Positions 6,338 to 7,868 of a stretch of DNA of 7,868 bases are shown one piece after another. A program made the position numbers and the translations under genes. How positions within the stretch are numbered: the first letter of the stretch is position 1; every line of letters starts with the position of its first letter. The DNA is from Comamonadaceae bacterium (GTDB lineage Bacteria > Pseudomonadota > Gammaproteobacteria > Burkholderiales > Burkholderiaceae_C): contig JAJTBK010000090.1 of NCBI GenBank assembly GCA_021286965.1, forward strand, positions 1-7,868. The letters are read 5' to 3'. Under the pieces are notes generated by a model. It saw nothing but the letters and a program-made list of their open reading frames with translations, did not search any database and had not been told where the DNA came from.

Positions 6338-7249
6338 TTATCCCCGCGCCGCCAATGCCTTGCCGACTTCCAACATGCCCTGGGCGCTGCCATTGGGCGG
6401 CACCTGCTCGCCCGCGCGCGCGGTCACCTCGGCCAGGCGCGCGGCCAGCTGCTCGGCGGTGTCGGCACCGGCGCCCAGGTAAATGCCCTGCGTGAGGGTG
6501 ATGTGCGCGGCCTCGAAGCCCCCGGCACCCGCGCACAAGATGGTGCGCGTGGGCGCGCTCTGGTGCGCCAGCACCAGCATGGCGGGCACCACGGCCTCGG
6601 GCTGCAACGCCTGCAGCACCGGCGGCGGGAACAGCGCCTCGGTCATGCGCGTGGCCGCCGTCGGCGCCAGGGCGTTGACGTGGATGCCCTGCTTGGCACC
6701 TTCGAGCGCCAGGGTCTGCATCAGCCCCACCTGCGCCATCTTGGCGGCGCCGTAGTTGGACTGGCCGAAATTGCCGTACAGGCCGCTCGACGAGGTCGTC
6801 ATGACGATGCGCCCGTACTTCTGCGCCACCATCTGCGGCCACACCGCCTTGCAGCAGTGCACGGCGCCCATCAGGTGCACTTCGAGCACCTGGCGAAAAT
6901 CTTGCAGCTCCATCTTGGCAAAAGACTTGTCGCGCAGGATGCCGGCGTTGTTCACCAGGATATCGACCCGCCCCCAGGCATCGACCGCCTGCGCCACCAT
7001 GGCCTGCACGGCGTCAAAGTCCGTCACCGAGGCGATATTGGCCAGCGCCTGGCCACCAGCGGCGACGATCTCATCGACCACCGCCTGCGCCGCGCCCGTG
7101 CTGCCGGCGCTGCCGTCGAGCGCCCCGCCCAGGTCATTGACCAGCACCCGCGCGCCACGCGCCGCCAGCGCCAGCGCGTGCTGGCGCCCCAAACCACCGC
7201 CAGCCCCGGTCACGATGGCCACCTGGCCGGAAAAATCCATGCGCTGCAT
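6338..7249 (-). CDS. SDR family dehydrogenase, MFE-2-like 3-hydroxyacyl-CoA dehydrogenase domain
   Basis: A 303-residue short-chain dehydrogenase. It has the cofactor motif TGAGGGLG (14-21), ND at 38-39, NNAG (100-103), catalytic Ser153 and the YGAAK motif with Tyr166 and Lys170. Its closest remembered relative is the (3R)-hydroxyacyl-CoA dehydrogenase domain of peroxisomal multifunctional enzyme type 2 (HSD17B4). Shared features are LVNDLGG, NNAGILRDKSF, YGRIVMT, SGLYGNFGQSNY and HVNALAP. A role in beta-oxidation-like or acyl-CoA reduction chemistry is likely; the substrate is not determinable. His125 stands where classical SDRs have the active-site Asn, as also in MFE-2. ATG 7249 is chosen because GGAGGAGG lies 5 bases upstream; a TTG at 7264 and an ATG at 7240 are alternatives. 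It is the first gene of the minus-strand run and reads out of the DnaA-box-bearing intergenic region. Confidence 0.9.
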   Translation of the reverse strand: MQRMDFSGQVAIVTGAGGGLGRQHALALAARGARVLVNDLGGALDGSAGSTGAAQAVVDEIVAAGGQALANIASVTDFDAVQAMVAQAVDAWGRVDILVNNAGILRDKSFAKMELQDFRQVLEVHLMGAVHCCKAVWPQMVAQKYGRIVMTTSSSGLYGNFGQSNYGAAKMAQVGLMQTLALEGAKQGIHVNALAPTAATRMTEALFPPPVLQALQPEAVVPAMLVLAHQSAPTRTILCAGAGGFEAAHITLTQGIYLGAGADTAEQLAARLAEVTARAGEQVPPNGSAQGMLEVGKALAARG

Positions 7250-7315
7250 GACTGCCTCCTCCAACTAAAAAACGATGCGGCGCACTCTACCAGCCGCACG
7301 GCCTTATCCCGTCAC

Positions 7316-7380
7316 GCACTGGACAAACATGTGGACAACTGTGAACAAGTCCTGTATGACCATCGTAACTTGTTGATTTA
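7316..7380 (+). repeat. 65-base direct repeat, copy A
   Basis: It begins GCACTGGACAAACATGTGGA and aligns without gaps to copy B starting at 7441, exactly 125 bases on. By hand I count 52 of 65 identical positions. Conserved blocks are GCACTGGACAA, CATGTGGA, CAAGTC, TGTATGACC, CGTAA and TTGATT. This copy carries two DnaA-box-like nonamers on the minus strand: TTGTCCACA (7330-7338) and TTGTTCACA (7340-7348), each one base from the consensus TTATNCACA. Confidence 0.85.
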
Positions 7381-7440
7381 CAAACACATTCAACGCACTG
7401 CTGATTTTTTAGGCAGCACCAGCCCGGGTTTTCCCGTGCC

Positions 7441-7505
7441 GCACTGGACAATCATGTGGATAACTGGGGGCAAGTCTTGTATGACCTGCGTAAGCCATTG
7501 ATTCA
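7441..7505 (+). repeat. 65-base direct repeat, copy B
   Basis: It begins GCACTGGACAATCATGTGGA and is the partner of copy A. Differences are scattered substitutions without insertions or deletions, which suggests an old duplication or selection on the conserved blocks. It contains the perfect DnaA box at 7455-7463. The second nonamer of copy A is degraded here (TGGGGGCAA). Confidence 0.85.
7455..7463 (-). promoter_or_regulatory. Perfect consensus DnaA box
   Basis: TGTGGATAA on the plus strand is TTATCCACA on the minus strand, the strong consensus binding site of the replication initiator DnaA. One perfect nonamer can occur by chance in a genome. The weaker boxes at 7330-7338 and 7340-7348 lie in the paralogous repeat, the first at the same repeat position, so the site is less likely to be random. 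Confidence 0.55.
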
Positions 7506-7570
7506 TAAGAAAATACCTTGTGTTGCTGAGATTTTAAGCAACGCCACCCCCATTCCTTCAGCACTACAAA

Positions 7571-7622
7571 TACTATTATTTTGATAGCTCCTCACGCTTA
7601 TTCTGCAAGCGCCAGAGCCATT
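7571..7622 (-). repeat. Comamonadaceae-type dispersed hairpin repeat, copy 2 (inverted)
   Basis: Read on the minus strand, this has the same order as copy 1 at 2535-2587: GGCGCTT, a 7-base loop, AAGCGTGAG, then GAGCTATCAAAATAATAG. The stem is ACGCTT (7594-7599) with AAGCGC (7607-7612), one pair being G-T. A T run follows at 7619-7626. It lies about 20 bases before the ferredoxin start, so it would form a stem-loop in that gene's leader if transcription begins upstream of it. Confidence 0.68.
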
Positions 7623-7641
7623 TTTTATTCTGAAACAAGCC

Positions 7642-7868
7642 ATGACACCCAGCGACCACCCTGCCCTGTACACCGCCCGCATCGCCGGCGAAGACGCGCA
7701 ATGCGACGCCTTTGCCAACCAGCCGCTGCTGCAATCGCTCGAAGCCGGCGGCATCGCCTGGCCCAGCTCCTGCCGCAACGGCAGCTGCCGCACCTGCATC
7801 GGTCAACTGGTCGAGGGCCAGGTGCGCTACGAGATCGAATGGCCGGGCGTGACCACCGAGGAGCAGCA
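7642..7868 (+). CDS. Plant-type [2Fe-2S] ferredoxin, 5' part
   Basis: The frame opens at ATG 7642 and runs without a stop to the window edge, giving 75 residues. It has the plant-type ferredoxin pattern: a beta-rich N-terminus, the LLQSLEAGGIAWPSSCRNG lead-in, and the cluster motif Cys44-X4-Cys49-X2-Cys52 followed by GQLVEGQVRYE. The fourth cluster cysteine, usually about 30 residues later, lies beyond the window. Such proteins carry single electrons to oxygenases or other reductases; the partner is not visible. Their usual length is about 95 to 110 residues, so most of the gene is present. The upstream sequence shows only a weak ribosome binding site (GAAACAAG). It is divergent from the SDR gene across the repeat-bearing region. 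Confidence 0.88.
   Translation, partial: MTPSDHPALYTARIAGEDAQCDAFANQPLLQSLEAGGIAWPSSCRNGSCRTCIGQLVEGQVRYEIEWPGVTTEEQ

Larger units (their letters stand above)
7265..7641. other. 377-base intergenic region with direct repeats, DnaA-box-like sites and hairpins
   Basis: No credible gene lies between the SDR gene and the ferredoxin gene, which are transcribed divergently, so promoters for both must be here. The region holds two 65-base direct repeats (7316-7380, 7441-7505), DnaA-box-like nonamers, and small hairpins: TGCTG/CAGCA at 7399-7418, CGGG-TTTT-CCCG at 7425-7436 and GTTGCT/AGCAAC at 7522-7542. An AT-rich segment runs from about 7499 to 7590, and an inverted copy of the dispersed repeat sits at the right end. 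The mix of DnaA boxes, repeats and AT-rich DNA resembles replication-origin or DnaA-titration sequence, but no dnaA, rpmH or plasmid rep gene is in the window. Confidence 0.6.

Noticed and set aside
6098..7501. 467-residue plus-strand open frame across the gshA start, the SDR gene and the intergenic region
   Set aside because: It is antisense to two well-supported genes and its tail reads through the repeat-bearing intergenic DNA. It has no domain or plausible start.
7316..7505. CRISPR array or plasmid iterons
   Set aside because: There are only two copies, 125 bases apart and 80 percent identical. CRISPR repeats would be shorter, near-identical and regularly spaced, and no rep or cas gene is present.
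7503..7806. Minus-strand open frames overlapping the ferredoxin start
   Set aside because: They run antisense to the [2Fe-2S] cluster motif and through the dispersed repeat; composition and lack of motifs mark them as shadows.

Overview
The window looks like chromosomal DNA of a betaproteobacterium, most likely of the family Comamonadaceae (Acidovorax/Comamonas-like). The basis is the high-GC coding style, the close resemblance of the proteins to proteobacterial families, and two copies of a short dispersed repeat (GCGCTT-loop-AAGCGC followed by GAGCAGCTA) whose form I associate with Comamonadaceae intergenic regions. No tool was run, so the taxonomy is an inference.

Layout. Bases 1 to about 437 carry no convincing intact gene and are less GC-rich than the rest. 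They hold a possible decayed C-terminal gene fragment on the minus strand and end in a stretch matching the 3' end of a serine tRNA (TCCCGCCCTCTCCGCCA). This is best read as the edge of an integrated element or its remnant. Two hairpins follow: a small terminator-like one, then a near-perfect 53-base hairpin ending 12 bases before truC. Next come truC (tRNA pseudouridine-65 synthase, plus strand) and, converging on it with a 4-base overlap, a YlqF/RbgA-type ribosome-biogenesis GTPase (minus strand). Divergent from the GTPase is a 68-residue cysteine-rich protein of the oxidoreductase-like (CCGxGCxxCVW) family.

The centre is a three-gene minus-strand run. In transcription order these are an SDR dehydrogenase resembling the 3-hydroxyacyl-CoA dehydrogenase domain of peroxisomal multifunctional enzyme 2, gshA (glutamate-cysteine ligase, first step of glutathione synthesis) and a FUSC/YccS-type inner-membrane protein. 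The last two are only 8 bases apart and probably co-transcribed. The dispersed repeat overlaps the 3' end of the FUSC gene.

The last 600 bases are the most unusual part. A 377-base intergenic region contains two 65-base direct repeats (52 of 65 bases identical by hand alignment) carrying DnaA-box-like nonamers, one of them a perfect TTATCCACA on the minus strand. It also has several small hairpins and an AT-rich flank, and ends with the second, inverted copy of the dispersed repeat. It is followed by the start of a plant-type [2Fe-2S] ferredoxin gene that runs off the window.

The genes are mostly housekeeping (tRNA modification, ribosome assembly, glutathione synthesis, acyl-CoA metabolism). 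I see no new multi-gene system. The points worth a second look are the tRNA-Ser scar with the truC leader hairpin, and the DnaA-box-bearing direct repeats away from any dnaA gene.
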